From Chalciporus piperatus (taxonomy: Eukaryota > Basidiomycota > Agaricomycetes > Boletales > Boletaceae), in contig JBBPTG010000074.1 in assembly GCA_038093975.1 (NCBI GenBank), positions 1-64,000 on the forward strand: a stretch of DNA of 64,000 nt. The letters are read 5' to 3'. Below the pieces are notes generated by a model. It had not been told where the DNA came from. It did not search any database and saw only the letters and a program-made list of their open reading frames with translations. Shown here one piece after another: positions 1 to 10,276 of the stretch. Each line of letters starts with the position of its first letter. The first letter of the stretch is position 1. The position numbers and the translations under genes were made by a program.

Positions 1-307
1 CGTGGTCATGAGTAACTGGATGTCCGAATGTGAGAGTGCTTCTCTGCTTCTCGGCTCGGCTGAATCTCTATGCTAGTCTATCGGGTGCATTGGCTCAGAG
101 CAAAGGCCCAAAGAGATAGATGGAAAGAAGAAACTGAGCTTTTGGTTCAAGAAAAGGTTTGGACCGCGAACTTCTTTGCTCATAAGGCAGGTGATTGGAG
201 CGAAAAAGGGAACAATGCGAAAGAACAGGGAAGGGTGGGAGCCGGGGCATATGCAGACAGACAGAAAAGGATGTATGCCAGGCTCAGAGATCATTGTCAG
301 GGTTAGT

Positions 308-1601
308 TCAAGTACGGTGGACAAGATTTTCTACGTCATCTACAAAGAGGTTCATGGCCTGTTGAACGTTCTCCCTCATGTAGTATGCCAAGCAAACCCG
401 ACTTCCTTGAACCACAGGAACTCCATGCCGGATGATCCGCCCAGAAAATGCTACCACGGTGCCTGGAGGATAATGAAGGGTCATGCTGAGGGTAGGCAGC
501 TCCATTGTTAAGCCAGGATCATAGTCACCAAAGGATGCCAGCAGATCTAACCCCTGTGACATAGATCCCGAGTCTCGATGCAAAGGAGTGGCTCGATTGA
601 CCATGACTGACAAGGCATTGAAGACCGAGCCCCACTGCCTCATGATGGCAGTCATCTCCGTGCGGCCGCTCGTTAAGGCCCATGTGGCCAACCTTCCCTG
701 AGCCACCCTTGCAGATTGGTAAGCCCTGGGATGCATAATACTGTAGGCGGTTGAGAGGATCGCGTTTGGGACCAACATGTCTTCTAACCAAGCCGCAAGG
801 CTCGGGTCTGCTAGGTTGACAGACGGCGCTGGACTTGAGTTACTGGCCTACAAGAGATCAGGTCGTTGAATTGAATAAATCAAGGTGAATTGGACATACA
901 TTATGAGCGTGGGGAAACCAGCCAGGCGAGATGTTCAATGACCCCTGGAATGCAGCTTCCTGGGAAAAGAGGGCATTGGCTGTCCGCCAACCATGACGCG
1001 ATGACAGAGGGGTTGTGATGGTGGATTGGAGAAGCGGTTGGATTGCAGGCAGAGTGTTATGCACCCATGACTAGGCAGCCGAGTGAGGCTTGAAAAGACA
1101 CATTCAGCAGACTAAGCCTACCTGAAATTCGGAGGTGAGTGGTGATGGGAGATACCAAAGTAGAATGCGGCCAGCTTGATCTGTGACAATGCAAGGCGAA
1201 TCTATGAAAGTGGTCGGAAGGGAGGGAAGCCGCTCGGAAATCCTTTGTTCGTGATCTGGATTTATGCCAGACTCGATATATCCAAGAACCGATGCAAGTT
1301 GTTCTGCTTGAATATCCAGGCGGACTGCGGCCGAACATCAGCTGCCTGAATGGCCTTTCATGGATAATAGCTTGCCTGGACGGCGGAAGACTGAAACCAT
1401 CGCAACCACCATGCGTTCGGCCTCAATGACAGCATTAACAGGAATTTGAACATCTGGCAAGACAGGTTCGGTGGTTTGATTGCGGAAGCGCAGCACCTCC
1501 TCCCGAAAACGTGCCTGGACATAGGTTGCCAACAGATCGTTGAGATAGAGGGCGAAGTTGGTATCAGTTAATTCCTCGGAGGTAACATGAGGTGGGTCCA
1601 T
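308..1601 (-). pseudogene. TET/JBP-like 2OG-Fe(II) dioxygenase, with internal stop
   Basis: Three exons join in frame: 1601-1122, 1070-900 and 847-308, with introns of 51 and 52 nt that have GT-AG ends. The C-terminal exon has the double-stranded beta-helix signature of the family: the HxD pair in PLHRDSG, the distal His in SGRIIRHGV and the Arg in SRVCLAYYM. The N-terminal exon reads like the lineage-expanded basidiomycete TET/JBP proteins (LPSLPTTFIDSPCIVTD, then GRILLWYLP). Relatives oxidise 5-methylcytosine in DNA and are often linked to transposons; that function is family knowledge, not shown here. A TGA at 1340-1338 lies in the middle of exon 1, with conserved-looking sequence continuing in the same frame on both sides, so the copy is probably dead unless a very short intron removes it. 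The true 5' end is unknown: a TGA lies just upstream of the 1601 ATG, and more exons may lie between 1602 and 2843. Confidence 0.72.
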
Positions 1602-2843
1602 AGTGAATCAAGGGAGTCGTGGTGTAACCCTCGACAGATAGGTAGAAATGGGAGCGTCTGCGGGTCCTTTGGGGCCGCCGGGTCCTTCGGGTCGGTTCCT
1701 CGGCTCCAATGGGCTATCAATATCCGGCCGACACTTTGGGAATACATCCATGACAGGCGTGGGAAACCCATGTGCTTGAACTCTGGAGCAAAGATAGCCT
1801 GGCCGAAAGTCAGCCTTCTCCATCAAACATCCGATGCTCACTAAAGTTGAAACATACACTTTGTTGGTGTACTTCGGCTGCAGATTACAGGCAGCCATTG
1901 GAGAGGCAGGACAATGGCCTCCTGCAGCAATGGTCTCCCTGAGGGAGGAAGTGGTGAGTATGGATTTGCACACTTCCTGCAGGATTGTTAACAGCCAAAC
2001 AATAGGCTGTAGTCAATCGGTTGATGGCATACAAATCAATCGCTCACAACGATCTGCCACACATCCCTCTGTTGGATCGGGTCATCTTGCTGATTATTGT
2101 GAGCGATCTAGAGGATGGCCAGCTCCGCCAGGAAATTTCAATGACACCTGGGAGCCAATTGCATATAATGCAACAAACATCGCTGAGGTGCGGCCGAGCA
2201 TTGTCGGCCATGGATTTGCAGCACAAGTGGTGGTTAGAAGGCAGCAACGGCTTGCCTGCTGACTATCGTCGGCAGGAGTTCGGGGACTTCATCGGGCCGG
2301 CAGAGGCTTTCTTCGGGGTGAGTTACCAGAAGTATCTTGGGTTAGCACCATGGGTACTCAAAATCTGGAATAGGGACCGCTCGCCCTTGCTCAGAATGCT
2401 GATAATAGCTCTGGGCTTCAGGGCGACATCGACGAGATGCAACAGAGCTTGCATGGGCAATTCGTGGAGGCAGCCATGACTTTACGAGAAATGAATAGGA
2501 GCTTGGTGCTGACATGGAACAGGGCGAGAGGGTTGATAATGCTCACCCAATGGATTCGTGAGCAGGAGGGTAGAACCCATGCAGAAGAGTCTGGGGATAG
2601 GTAGAATATTCTACATATGCCAGCCGAAGGACTTGTACTCCAGCCGAAATTCGTATCACAGTGAGCAAATGCAGCCGGCCCTGACAAACACTCAACATTG
2701 AGTAAACCTAATATTACAGTACATTGTAGTCGAAATGCACGATGAGAATGAAACATAATCATGAGCATGTATCTAAGAAGCATAACAAAGTATTCTGCAA
2801 AGATTGTGAGCCGATGAAGAGGAGAAGTAACTAGCTGACTCAC
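1602..2843. other. No supported complete gene; possible upstream exons of the TET/JBP-like gene
   Basis: Several short open frames exist on both strands, and none matches a family I can name with confidence. One minus-strand stretch around 2360-2470 has protein-like composition and could be an upstream exon of the oxygenase gene. I could not connect it through convincing splice sites. Confidence 0.3.
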
Positions 2844-3255
2844 AATGGTTCCTCGGCCGCTTTCTCAAGCTGGTGGGCAGGGTCTGTGTAGGGGTGGACA
2901 TACTACATGGCAGACCCTCAGCAAGGCACCGATGACAAGGCCGAGCCAATGAGCCTCCATTGCACAAGAGCTCGTCGGCTGCCTCACACTGTTCGCATAG
3001 CTCTCCACCTCGAACCTCCACCCCCAATACAGCCTCAAGGCCCCTAGGCGGCAGCCATAGGTTCGATGGTCCAGCGAGAGGGAGATCAACAGGTGACCGA
3101 AGAATCGGCCGAGGGGTTGATGGGCCCATGGGAGCAGGGGGGGCCGGTGGGTTGGCAGCAGAGGCCAACCCTGAGACGCGTGACGCAACTATGTCCAGTG
3201 AGTCGCGGATGGCGTCCAAGACAGGTGGGGAAAATGGGGAGGCACTGGGAGACAT
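2844..3255 (-). CDS. Hypothetical protein first exon with six-Cys cluster
   Basis: An ATG at 3255 opens a Pro/Ser/Ala-rich N-terminus of about 80 residues. It is followed by a cysteine cluster with spacing C-x2-C-x7-C-x8-C-x2-C-x6-C near residues 90-120. The spacing is close to a fungal Zn2Cys6 knot (C-x2-C-x6-C-x5-12-C-x2-C-x6-8-C), but the loop has one extra residue and lacks the usual basic residues, so DNA binding is doubtful. The exon ends at a strong GTGAGT donor (2843-2838). I could not find a clear downstream exon: the nearest acceptors lead into stops. It lies upstream of, and on the same strand as, the TET/JBP-like relic and could be its first exon, a separate gene or a fragment. 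Confidence 0.4.
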
Positions 3256-3684
3256 AATGCCTGCAGTCAGCTAGAGGATGATCAGTCGAATGATAGACGA
3301 TCTGAAGAACAGCTTTGTACCGCTGCCTGCAAAACCATGTGTGCCCAGGTGCGACGATGGGCGAGATCGTCGATCTCCCTGAGCTGTGGGCGAGCAAGAT
3401 ATTCGAGAGCATTTCGGCTGCTAGAGGGGTCCATGGCGACGTTAGATATAGATTCAGAGGATTGGAAGGCGATCTGAATCATCAGTCGGCCGTCAGGATT
3501 GGCCAATGGGGCTGGCTGGGCGAGGGTGAGTCTGGACCTCGGGAATCAATTAGGGTCTTTGATTGATTGATCAGAGCTTCTTAGTGATTCCGGAGTATGC
3601 CTAGTGGCTTGCTTTAGATCAGCCCATGCCTACTCAAGGACAAGGTTTGCATTACCCTGTTCCTACATATTTACAATCAATGCA
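3256..3684. other. Gene-free stretch before the minisatellite
   Basis: No supported gene. The last 70 bases hold imperfect minisatellite-like words (GCCCATGCCTAC), so the array boundary is gradual. Confidence 0.4.
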
Positions 3685-5290
3685 TCGGCCCATCCCTACC
3701 TAGTGACACTGATTGCATCGGCCCATTCCTGCCTAGTGACAATAGATATATCGGCCCATTCCTACGCATTGAGGCTCAACCCATTGGCCCATTCCTACAC
3801 ATTGACACTGATTGCATCGGCCAATTCCTGCCTAGTGACAATTGGTATATCGGCCCATTCCTACTCATTGAGGCTCATTGCATCGGCCCATTCCTACGCA
3901 TTGAGGCTCAATGCATCGGCCCATCCCTACACATTGACGCTGATTGCATCGGCCCATTCCTACCTGGTGACAATAAGTATATTGGCCCATTCCTACCAAT
4001 GGACTAACTTTACATCGGCCCGCCCCTAGGAATATCGGCCCATTCCTAAGCATTGAGGGTCTACCCATTGGCCCATCCCTACACATTGACACTGATTGCA
4101 TCGGCCCATTCCTACCTAGTGACACTAGGAATATCGGCCCATTCCTACGCATTAAGGCTCAACCCATTGGCCCATTCCTACACATTGACGCTGATTGCAT
4201 CGGCCCATTCCTACCTAGTGACAATAAGTATATTGGCCCATCCCTACACATTGACACTGATTGAATCGGCCCATTCCTGCCTAGTGACAATAGGTATATT
4301 GGCCCATTCCTACGCATTGAGGCTCAATGCATCGGCCCATCCCTACACATTGACGCAGATTGCATCGGCCCATCCCTACCTAGTGACAATAGGTATATCG
4401 GCCCATCCCTACCCATTGAGGCTCAATGCATCGGCCCATCCCTACACATTGACACTGATTGCATCGGCCCATCCCTACCTAGTGACAATAGGTATATTGG
4501 CCCATTCCTACGCATTGAGGCTCAATGCATTGGCCCATCCCTACACATTGACGCAGATTGCATCGGCCCATCCCTACCTAGTGACAATAGGTATATCGGC
4601 CCATCCCTACCCATTGAGGCTCAATGCATCGGCCCATCCCTACGCATTGAGGCTCAATGCATCGGCCCATCCCTACACATTGACACTGATTGCATCGGCC
4701 CATGCCTACCTAGTGACACTAGGTATATCGGCCCATCCCTACGCATTGAGGCTCAATGCATCGGCCCATCCCTACACATTGACTCTGATTGCATCGGCCC
4801 ATGCCTACCTAGTGACAATAGGTATATCGGCCCATCCCTACCCATTGAGGCTCAACCCATTGGCCCATTCCTACACATCGACACTGATTGCATCGGCCCA
4901 TCCCTACACATTGACGCAGATTGCATCGGCCCATCCCTACCTAGTGACAATAGGTATATCGGCCCATTCCTACACATTGAGGCTCAATGCATCGGCCCAT
5001 CCCTACACATTGACACTGATTGCATCGGCCCATTCCTACGCATTGAGGCTCAATGCATCGGCCCATTCCTACACATTGAGGCTCAAGCCATTGGCCCATT
5101 CCTACACATTGAGGCTCAAGCCATTGGCCCATTCCTACATATTGAGGCTCAATGCATCGGCCCATTCCTACGCATTGAGGCTCAGTGCATCGGCCCATCC
5201 CTACCCATTGAGGCTCAATGCATCGGCCCATTCATACGCATTGAGGCTCAGTGCATCGGCCCATCCCTACCCATTGACACTCAATCTATC
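3685..5290. repeat. 33-bp minisatellite, about 49 units, with a 99-bp higher-order trimer
   Basis: The core unit is ATCGGCCCATNCCTAC followed by one of three tails: acattgacactgattgc (A), ctagtgacaataggtat (B) or gcattgaggctcaatgc (C). I count about 49 units, one of them shortened near 4020. For much of the array they run in the order C-A-B, a 99-bp higher-order unit. The 3' end near 4980-5270 is almost pure C. Because 33 is a multiple of 3, several frames stay open for hundreds of codons; the longest plus-strand frame encodes an 11-residue repeat of the SAHPYTLTLIA type. That frame has no ATG start and no internal Met, so I treat it as non-coding. Units differ most often at TCGG versus TTGG, a CpG-to-TpG change. 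Confidence 0.9.
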
Positions 5291-5598
5291 GGGCCATGCC
5301 TGCTGTAGGAGACATGATTCACTGGCCAATGCCCACCCCTAAACATTCCCTCCATCGGCCGCTCCCTACACATGGAGGGTTTACACATCGGCCTATCCCT
5401 ATTCTCTATGGGCCGAAACCTGATGCAGGCAGGACTGGGTGATTAGCACCAGTCGGCCAGGTCCTACCTCATGGAACCTTTGTGTTGGCCATTCCCATTG
5501 CCAGGGCACAATGGCACATTGGCTGATCCCTACTCTACGTGTACATTCTATTACTAGCTGATCCCTAACCTAGGTGATCATACATCAGCGGCCAATCA
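5291..5598. repeat. Decayed flank of the minisatellite
   Basis: Scattered degenerate copies of the GGCC-CAT-CCCTA core remain (for example near 5355, 5395, 5450, 5520 and 5560) with no fixed period. This is the side where the array meets the 3' end of the small transposon gene. Confidence 0.55.
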
Positions 5599-6081
5599 TT
5601 AGCCGGCCAGTAGAGCACGGCCTAATTGGTGATCAGCTGGCCCTGGCTCAGGGTACAAATGGACTACGCTACTAGTATGTGCTTGTGCAACCTGTAACTT
5701 GTCGAAGTCGTCGAAGTCGTCGTCAACTGGAAGTACGTAGCCTGCTGCGATAGCAAGCTCTCGTGCTGCTGCTCGTGCTTGCGTAAATTGTAACTCGTCA
5801 AAGTCGTCCGAGTTGAGATCTGAAAGTGTGGGTGATGCAGGTGGGTCGCTGTGTTCTCTCTCGAAATCTTCACGGACTCGAAGAACGATCGTCTAGAAGT
5901 GATATGGTACTAAGTACTACACTTAGTTTCCGGGATGACAAATCACCTTTGGACCTGGGGTCAAAATGTTCAGGTCGAAGCGGTGATAAAGATGGCGCGT
6001 GTCGGCAAGGATGCCATCAACAGAAAGATAAGTGATATCATTGATGATCTGGAGAAATTCGGTTTGATCAATGGTAGGCAT
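5599..6081 (-). CDS. Small acidic accessory protein of a CACTA-like element
   Basis: The ATG at 6081 opens a 45-codon exon (6081-5947, starting MPTIDQTEFLQ). A 54-nt intron (5946-5893, GTGATT...CTAG) joins it in frame to 5892-5599. The joined frame has about 142 residues. It contains an acidic Pro/Ser stretch, then two copies of a DDFDxLQxxQA motif separated by an Ala-rich segment (ARAAARELAIAAG). It is head-to-head with the Tnp2 transposase, with 290 bp between the two ATGs. This is the arrangement expected of a second gene in a CACTA-type element, so a DNA-binding or helper role in transposition is inferred. I do not recognise a named domain. The last 25 or so codons run into decayed minisatellite sequence and may not be original. 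Confidence 0.5.
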
Positions 6082-6371
6082 TGGTGGACACGAGGGATTG
6101 GTTGATAGGCGTGTAGCTTGATATTGGGAGAAGGGGGAGGAAGAGAGATGTTTGTTTATCACAAAGTTGAACGATGGAGATAATCTTCCCCGTGACGTCT
6201 TCCTATCACGTGACATAATCACGCTATGCTTGATGCATCAGCGAAACGAGGAGTCGAAACGAGGTAAACTTGCAAAAGTGCTGCGTCAAAACAGACGGTG
6301 AGTCTCACCGTCCTCACCCTCATCTCGCAACCTCACCCCATAAACTGACATTTTCAACTAGCATTACTATC
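6082..6371. promoter_or_regulatory. Bidirectional promoter region of the CACTA-like element
   Basis: These 290 bp separate the divergent ATGs of the accessory gene and the transposase. A potential 5'-UTR intron (GGTGAG near 6298 to CTAG at 6357-6360) lies just before the transposase start. No clear TATA box is seen. Confidence 0.4.
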
Positions 6372-9300
6372 ATGCACAAGCATCGCAAACGTGAAGACTA
6401 CAAGATTTGTCGCTGCAGTTCAACCTGCCACAAGCTACTTTCCAAACGAGCCCGGGATCGACACTACTGGAACGCTGATGTCGAAACGCTACAGGCATCA
6501 ATGAGTCCCAGCGAGCACGAAGGCTCTGACAACGGCGGCGACTCAGACCATGTTCCAGCCCACGAGAAAATGTCAGACTTGGACGTGGCTAGTGATGGCG
6601 AAGCGGACGAGAGAGTACAGCAATCAAATTCACGCAGGACCTCTGAGTCCCCATCCTCGATTTCCGACCACCTTTCCTTGACTACACACCTCTCTGGTTC
6701 GCAACGCCAAGTTGATGACTTGGAGGACGTGCAGTTCCAGTTTTTCGAGGATCACGAGAGTCGTATTGGCTTATCCCCCTCTCTTGCGGAGATTGAGGCT
6801 CAACTAGAAGCTTGGCTTGGTCCTGAATGGGAAGCAGAGATGTATGCTATTCATATGTGGCTTGCTTTCCATTGACATATTCAATATTCTTACTAACTGG
6901 AACTAGGCAACGAAATACTAACGGATGAGGACCGTGACAACATTCGTGCATTCAAGCTCAAGATGCTCTCCAACATGTCGAGAAAGACTTACAATCAAAT
7001 CCGGCACTCGTTCCAGCACAAGCTAACACTGGACTCGGAATGGGTCGTGCTCCGTCGCCTCTCTCTGCTCTGTGGCATTGAGCCACGCCATATCGACTGC
7101 TGTGTCAACTCCTGTATCGCATACACGCGCAAATATATCCACGCTGAAGAGTGTCCGACGTGCAAGGAGCCCCGCTTCTCACACTCAAGGAAACCACGTA
7201 GAGTGTTCGTGTATGTCCCGTTGATTCCACGTCTTCAGGGACTTTTCCATAACACAACCACCATTCAAACTCTGCTATATCGTAACACCTTTCACTCCGC
7301 TCCTGGGACGATTACCGACGTCTTCGATGGCGAGTGGTATAAGACCCTCCGATGCACAAGCGTCACAATAGACGGCGTCGCACAAGACTATAACTACTTC
7401 AGCCACAAATATGACATCGCCCTCGGGCTCTCCGTTGATAGCTATCTTCTTTTCAAGCGCCGTCGGGGTGGGCCATCAGCTACGCCAATTTTGATCCAGA
7501 ACTTCAATCTCCCACCACAAATACGAGCGCACGTAGAACATCTCATCTGCCTTGGAATCGTGCCAGGGCCGCATCAGCCCAAGGACCTCGAGTCCTTTCT
7601 TGCTCCGCTCGACGATGAACTCGCTCTCCTTGCTCACGGAACTCCCACGTTTGACTCTGTCTCCCGCCAGCTCTTCGACCTCCGTGGGTTTATCCTCTTC
7701 AAGAATGGGGATATCTTAGCCATCGAAAAACTACTTAACATCAAGGGACATAACGCGGTGCACCCCTGTCGCTCGTGCAAAATCCAAGGTGTCCGCAATA
7801 TCTCTGCAGGTGGTACCGTCTATTACACGCCTCTGCGCACGCCGAAGGTGGCTCATCAAACTCGTCCCTCGGTCATCGCCTCCAAACTATCCCTCCGCAC
7901 CCATAATGAATTCCTAGAGACTATTGCTGCACTCGACCTCACCGCCAATCCTACCATGACGAAGAAGCGACACGCAGAGATCGCGAAGGAAAGTGGTATA
8001 CGTGGAGCACCTGTTCTGCGCCGCGTGGGCAGCATTGATTATGCGAGGTCCGTTCCGTGGGAGTGGATGCACTTGTTCCCGGAGAATGTCATTCCTACTC
8101 TCGTTGATCATTGGACCGGGCGCTTCAAAGGGCTCGATTGTGGGGTGGAGAACTACGAAATTGCTCCTCATATCTGGGCACAAATTGGCCAGGAAACAGC
8201 CGACGCGGTGAAGCTGATCCCTGCGACGTTTGTGCGCGCGCTAGGTAATATTGCGGAGGACCGCTCGTTATTCACGGCAGAAGCTTGGGGCTTCTGGTTT
8301 ATGTATCTCGCACCCATCCTCCTCAAGGACCGTTTCCCTAACGACAAGATTTACAAGCATTTCCTCATTTTGGTTGACGTGATGAAGAAAATGATCAAGT
8401 TCAAGCTCACCGACAATGATATCAACGAGATCGAGACAAATTGAATGGGTTACGCTATATGAAAGGTAAGTGGTGATAAGGTCAGCGGTGCGGACCTCTC
8501 TAATGGGCTGCCATTATTTCCAGATACTACTACCAGTACGACGAAAGCCGGTTGTCAACGTGCACCTTGCCCGTTCATGGGCTTTTGCATGTTGCAGCCG
8601 GAATTCGGTTTTGTGGACCTGTCTGGACGAGTTGGACTTTCTCGATGGAACGATACTGCGGTATTCTACAAGCTGGACTACGTTCACGCCGAGCGCCGTG
8701 GAGTAACTTGAACCTCCGAGTCCTTCATACAGCATACCTCGGTCAGCTGGGGGCCAAGTACAACTTGGAGGATGAGTTGCATGAGGTCGGTCGAGCACGC
8801 TCGAAGGAGAAGCTTTCGCGAAATGAACATGTCTATCCTAACTGTACGCGTGATTCCCTCAATTTCATTTCGCAGTAGTACTGACTAACATCCTACGCTC
8901 TCAGACCCATGCCACACCTTGCTCGGCCCGTATCATGCAACATATCAACCAGGCGAGGATCTCCGTCGTCGAATTGCGATCTACCTGCGCGCGATCGTAA
9001 GTGGGCGGATGGACCAACTTATCGTCAATCTACCACAGAACATGCCGACTTGGTCGAAACTTCGCATCCGCAATGGTGGGGACCGAATCCAAATACGAAA
9101 CTCGTTTCAGAAGAAGAAAGAGTCCCAGCGTGACAATACGTTTGTGCGCGTAAGCTGTAACCTTGATTTTTAGAGTTGGGCTAATGGGTTCTTCAAATCT
9201 AGTTTGAAGTCTTATACGAGGGCGATGACGGACAGCCAATCAATATGATCCGATATGGTCTGCTCGAAAAGATCCTGGTTTGCTCCTTGGGTGCCGAAAT

Positions 9301-9604
9301 GCTGTGGAAGGATCTCAAAGAGTCGACATTACTCCTCGCCCTCATTACACCAACGAAGACGGAGGGCGAAGACGCCGCCAAGACAACCTTACACTTCTCC
9401 GAGTTTGCAGCAGCGATTGTCACAGACTTGCGTAACATCAAAGCTGTGATCGGGAGAGTAGAGACTCGGCGCCGGTGGGGCATCATTGACCGCTCTATTG
9501 GGGTGGCGGAAAGTAGTTTCGTGCCCAACGGGGCGGAATTTGACGGCTCGGACGAGGAATCAGATGGCTCGGACGAGGGGGATATTGCCGACTCGGAGGA
9601 ATAG
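6372..9604 (+). pseudogene. Tnp2-family transposase (CACTA/EnSpm), spliced, with candidate lesions
   Basis: The protein starts MHKHRKREDYKICRCSSTC at 6372. The core exon (about 6907-8442) carries the Tnp2 signature: a CCVNSCIAYTRK zinc-like motif, CPTCKEPRF, the DIALGLSVDSYLLFKRRR segment, ICLGIVPGPHQPKDLESFL, a GDILAIEKLLNIKGHN motif and PCRSCKIQGVRN. Downstream exons (8524-8843, 8905-9149, 9203-9604) encode YYYQYDE, HGLLHVAAGIRFCGPVW and the C-terminal acidic tail. Introns at 8466-8523, 8844-8904 and 9150-9202 have GT-AG ends. Two defects are seen. The first intron (6853-6906) would join residues MYAI-R-NEIL perfectly, but its donor reads ATATGT instead of GTATGT. Near 8434-8442 the frame shifts by one just before the conserved EWVTLYE-R-YYYQY junction. 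Either could be a sequence error; together they suggest a recently inactivated copy. Confidence 0.82.
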
Positions 9605-9659
9605 CTCAAAGGGATCGCGTAGTTGATACATTGATTTTCATGTTCGCAACAGGGGGTGG

Positions 9660-9745
9660 CACTGAAGTTCAGTGTCTTTTGGCATGTCGGGTGAGCGAGG
9701 TGCTCCAAAACACACTGACTGGCGGCATTCAGTGTACTCACTGAA
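9660..9745. repeat. CACTGAA/TTCAGTG palindrome cluster near the element's right side
   Basis: A 15-bp palindrome with one central base (9660-9674) and an 18-bp CACTGAA/TTCAGTG inverted pair (9728-9745) lie 55-140 bp after the transposase stop, with a further CACTGACTG at 9713. Arrays of short inverted motifs are typical of subterminal transposase-binding regions. I infer this role from position only. Confidence 0.4.
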
Positions 9746-10276
9746 AACTGTTGAGTAGGCTTTCGGCGAGTATAGCAATGAAATTCCGTGGTCACATTGA
9801 TATTCTACATGAATACCATTGAGTTTACTTCCCACAGTGTTGTACCTCTATCGCCGGTCATCCATAACAAGAAACTTGAAAGTGGATCACGCACGTGTTA
9901 AAGCGAGCGCGTGTCTTTGCGCTCTTTGTCCGATCAAAAGGAAATAGGACTCGGATAGTCGGACGTGTTTATGCACCGATCATTTCGTAGAGTTCCTCGC
10001 TCCCCGAAACTGGAGGACACAGAGTGTGTTTTGTGATGATGATGATGCATGAATCTGACTCTCAGCTCAACAACTAGTCTTCGTTGCAGAATCCCAGACA
10101 CAGATATAGACTTGAACTTGAAAATGGCATCGAATTCACCACTAGTACTGGCACTGACGAGGACAAACGAGATGGAAAACATATACAAGAACTGCAGAAG
10201 AAAACAGAAGCAAATAACGAGATTGCAAAGACGATACTTTTCAAGACATTCTGGGAGATGGTGAATCCGGTCCTCG
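9746..10276. other. Gene-free intergenic stretch
   Basis: No supported gene. Short open frames near 10050-10300 are antisense shadows or chance frames. A run of GATGATGATGATG lies near 10036. Confidence 0.4.

Larger units (their letters stand above)
5599..9745 (+). mobile_element. CACTA/EnSpm-like DNA transposon (approximate limits)
   Basis: The element is defined by the Tnp2 transposase and the head-to-head small gene. The limits are minimal estimates: the left limit is the stop of the small gene and the right limit is a cluster of CACTGAA/TTCAGTG palindromes at 9660-9745. I did not find a matching terminal inverted repeat or 3-bp target duplication by eye. The coding part is nearly intact apart from two candidate lesions, so the insertion is probably fairly recent. 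Confidence 0.6.

Noticed and set aside
1834..2479. Plus-strand open frames of 140-150 codons
   Set aside because: No domain, start context or splice pattern; they lie opposite possible exons of the minus-strand oxygenase region.
3685..5290. Minisatellite as a CRISPR-like array
   Set aside because: Units are contiguous variants with no unique spacers, in a eukaryotic genome.
4053..5342. 429-codon open frame as a repeat-protein gene
   Set aside because: It begins only at TTG, has no Met at all, and is explained by a 33-bp repeat period; the opposite strand is open too.
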